From Smithella sp. (lineage in GTDB: Bacteria; Desulfobacterota; Syntrophia; Syntrophales; Smithellaceae): 7,160 bases of DNA. This document shows positions 6,003 through 7,160 of the stretch, piece by piece. The notes under the pieces were generated by a model, which was given only the letters and a program-made list of their open reading frames with translations, did not search any database and was not told where the DNA came from. The DNA is taken from positions 1 through 7,160 of the forward strand of contig JAAZOZ010000379.1 in the NCBI GenBank assembly GCA_012797505.1, read 5' to 3'. The position numbers and the translations under genes were made by a program. The stretch's first letter is position 1. Each line of letters starts with the position of its first letter.

Positions 6003-6630
6003 ACGGTTGCTCCTCCATATCTTTCGCAATGCAGGAAATCAGCGGGTTGTTGAAGGACAGGGCCTTTTCCAGAGCTTCCCTGTATTTGACGGCCAGAACA
6101 GGCCAGAGACCTTTTTCCTGTCCGGCTTTGGCCGCTTCATAACCCGCCCGGAAACGGTGGGCCTTGAACAAATAAAGAAACGCCGCGATGGGCGTTCCGG
6201 AACGCTTCCGCAGCCAGTTGTCGGCAAAGTTGGCTTCGTTCAGAGGATTTTCGCTCATTCCCTCCCACTCGACGTAAAGCGGCAAACCCCGGGCAAAGGC
6301 TTCCGCTTCCGCGCGGGTTTTTTCACCCATCATCACCACAATCTGCTCGCGCAGATTTCGCCGTCGGTAATCCAGCGCATTTTCCGGCCCTGATGGCGCT
6401 TTGGCTGTCAGGAGAAAGGACTTTGGAGGTATGGCCTTCAGATATTTTTGAAAACATTCAGTCCGGTTGACCATACTGCTCCCGCCGATTTCCTTCAGAC
6501 CGGGCATGCCGAAAAAAACAATGGATGATAAAATCGGATCAGGCGGCTGCGCCGTTGTTTGCCCAACCGAACCGCAGCACAACATCAGGACAATGACAAT
6601 GCCGCATGAGATGATTTTAAGGTCTCTCAT
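5971..6630 (-). CDS. Hypothetical exported protein (219 aa)
   Basis: I do not recognise a family. The N-terminus is a signal peptide (MRDLK, hydrophobic core at about 6-18), with likely type I cleavage near TTA-QPP (residue 27). The Cys pair at 18-19 lacks a proper lipobox, so a lipoprotein is unlikely. The mature part is mainly helical: a Cys at 59, a charged helix 88-114 (DYRRRNLREQIVVMMGEKTR...), WEGMSENPLNEANFADNWL at 122-140, and AAFLYLFKAHRFRAGYEAAKAG at about 149-170, with a Cys at 200. GAGGG about 6 bases upstream supports the start at 6630. The next gene begins within this one, so the two products are probably made together. The left end of an insertion sequence lies only about 25 bp upstream, leaving no room for an original promoter. 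Confidence 0.8.
   Translation of the reverse strand: MRDLKIISCGIVIVLMLCCGSVGQTTAQPPDPILSSIVFFGMPGLKEIGGSSMVNRTECFQKYLKAIPPKSFLLTAKAPSGPENALDYRRRNLREQIVVMMGEKTRAEAEAFARGLPLYVEWEGMSENPLNEANFADNWLRKRSGTPIAAFLYLFKAHRFRAGYEAAKAGQEKGLWPVLAVKYREALEKALSFNNPLISCIAKDMEEQPYVYLEGYGKP
6010..6016 (-). promoter_or_regulatory. Ribosome binding site of the TIMP-like gene
   Basis: GGAGGAG on the minus strand, 7 bases before ATG 6002, lies inside the 3' end of the upstream gene. It decides the start in favour of 6002 over the ATGs at 6029 and 5984. Confidence 0.75.
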
Positions 6631-6661
6631 AACCGCCCTCTTCTTTTTTATTAGTTGTTGA

Positions 6662-6710
6662 GTGCCACGACATCGTTAACAAAAAAATGTGCCAGTACAT
6701 CGTAAACAAA
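6662..6710 (+). repeat. Two imperfect direct repeats at the IS end
   Basis: A 22-bp unit at 6662-6683 recurs at 6689-6710 with 19 of 22 identities (cores GTGCCA, ACATCGT and AACAAA). The period is 27 bp, about 2.5 helical turns. Repeated units at a terminus are usual for transposase binding sites; that role is inferred. Confidence 0.7.
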
Positions 6711-6722
6711 GTTCTTTGACAA
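6694..6722 (-). promoter_or_regulatory. Possible outward promoter toward the exported-protein cluster
   Basis: On the minus strand TTGTCA (6722-6717; five of six) is separated by 17 bp from TGTACT (6699-6694; four of six), pointing at the gene starting at 6630. It overlaps the forward -35 and the inner direct repeat, so bound transposase could affect both directions. This is a sequence match only. Confidence 0.35.
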
Positions 6723-6744
6723 CTGAATAGTCACCATATGTCAT
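6716..6744 (+). promoter_or_regulatory. Promoter of the IS481-like transposase
   Basis: A consensus TTGACA (6716-6721) is followed after 17 bp by TGTCAT (6739-6744; four of six matches). It ends about 32 bp before the transposase ATG. Confidence 0.55.
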
Positions 6745-6776
6745 TCTGTGAACACCGAATCAAATTGGAGGTGTTC

Positions 6777-7160
6777 ATGGGAGACAAGATCAAGCAGCAT
6801 CGGATTTTGGCCGTGCAGCGATTCAAAAATGGCGAAAGTCCTGAATCCATCTGCACATCACTCGGCATGTCAAGGGTCTGGCTGTACAAGTGGATCAAGC
6901 GGTCTAGTGGAGAAGAACCCTCATGGTGTGAGGATCGTTCTCGCCGTCCCCTTTCGATGCCACTGCATACGCCGGCGGAAGTTGAGGAAATCGTCAAGAT
7001 GATTCGCCTCAATCTCTATAACCGAGACCTATTCTGCGGTGCCCAGGCCATTTACTGGGAGATGGAAGAACTTGGCGTGAGGCCGTTGCCATCCCTCAGA
7101 ACCATCAACAGGATCCTGAGCCGGAATGATCTAACCCATCGGCGAACAGGAAAATATGAA
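6777..7160 (+). CDS. IS481-like transposase, N-terminal part (runs off the window)
   Basis: 128 codons are open to the window edge with no stop. Residues about 8-42 form a helix-turn-helix (RILAVQRFKNGESPESICTS...GMSRVWLYKWIKR). The stretch WCEDRSRRPLSMPLHTPAEVEEIV (50-73) and a second DNA-binding segment (QAIYWEMEELGVRPLPSLRTINRIL) follow, in the order typical of IS481-family and related HTH/integrase-type transposases. The DDE catalytic domain would lie beyond 7160. GGAGG (6767-6771), five bases before ATG 6777, supports the start. No frameshift is seen in the visible part. Confidence 0.82.
   Translation, partial: MGDKIKQHRILAVQRFKNGESPESICTSLGMSRVWLYKWIKRSSGEEPSWCEDRSRRPLSMPLHTPAEVEEIVKMIRLNLYNRDLFCGAQAIYWEMEELGVRPLPSLRTINRILSRNDLTHRRTGKYE

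Larger units (their letters stand above)
6656..7160 (+). mobile_element. Left part of an IS481-like insertion sequence
   Basis: The element has a terminal region with two imperfect direct repeats, a promoter, and then an HTH-type transposase that continues beyond the window. The exact left boundary is not fixed; the repeats begin at 6662 and the upstream gene's ribosome binding site is at about 6637-6645, so the end lies between, probably near 6655. The right end and target duplication are outside the window. Confidence 0.65.

Noticed and set aside
6003..6029. Longer start (ATG 6029) for the TIMP-like gene
   Set aside because: No ribosome binding site precedes it, while GGAGGAG stands 7 bases before ATG 6002. 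The extra residues also lengthen the signal peptide n-region unusually.
5839..6393. A 184-aa plus-strand open frame opposite the secreted genes
   Set aside because: It has no ribosome binding site or domain, and the opposite strand carries two overlapping genes with signal peptides and good ribosome binding sites.
6556..6630. Lipoprotein signal in the 219-aa protein (Cys 18-19)
   Set aside because: Residues before the cysteines (V-L-M-L) do not form a lipobox with a small residue at -1; type I cleavage near residue 27 fits better.

Overview
The window (7160 bp, moderate GC by eye) looks like a bacterial chromosomal segment with insertion sequences at both edges. The gene content (TIGR01212 radical SAM protein, flavin reductase-like protein, AbrB/RelE toxin-antitoxin pair, several secreted proteins of unknown function, good Shine-Dalgarno sites) suggests a Gram-negative anaerobe, perhaps of the former Deltaproteobacteria. 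That placement is an inference from style of content only, because no taxonomic marker is present.

Layout. Positions 1-1143 hold a complete IS630-family element (minus strand) with imperfect 27-bp inverted repeats. It sits at a TA within CTAG and has cut a hypothetical minus-strand gene (start 1438) after about 98 codons. Positions 1439-1961 are non-coding and hold two REP-like palindromes, then a promoter with a perfect 8-bp operator dyad. Positions 1962-2494 are a type II toxin-antitoxin operon: an AbrB-fold antitoxin overlapping a RelE/ParE-superfamily toxin by 4 bp. A flavin reductase-like gene follows on the same strand (2539-3081). It converges on, and overlaps by 24 bp, a YhcC/TIGR01212 radical SAM gene.

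From 6630 down to 3058 four genes lie on the minus strand. They encode an exported 219-aa protein, an exported 322-aa protein whose mature N-terminus is a TIMP-like (netrin/OB-fold) domain starting Cys-Ser-Cys, an exported 284-aa protein with beta-rich repeats, and the radical SAM protein. The first two overlap by 32 bp and are probably translationally coupled. The first three would act in the periplasm or outside the cell; their function is unknown. About 25 bp upstream of the first of them begins the left end of a second insertion sequence, IS481-like and transcribed rightwards, whose transposase runs off the window.

The most unusual content is the TIMP-like protein and its two secreted neighbours. 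The other points of note are the IS630 transposase that takes its stop codon from the CTAG target, the well-defined toxin-antitoxin operator, and the IS481-like end that has replaced or displaced the promoter region of the secreted-protein cluster.
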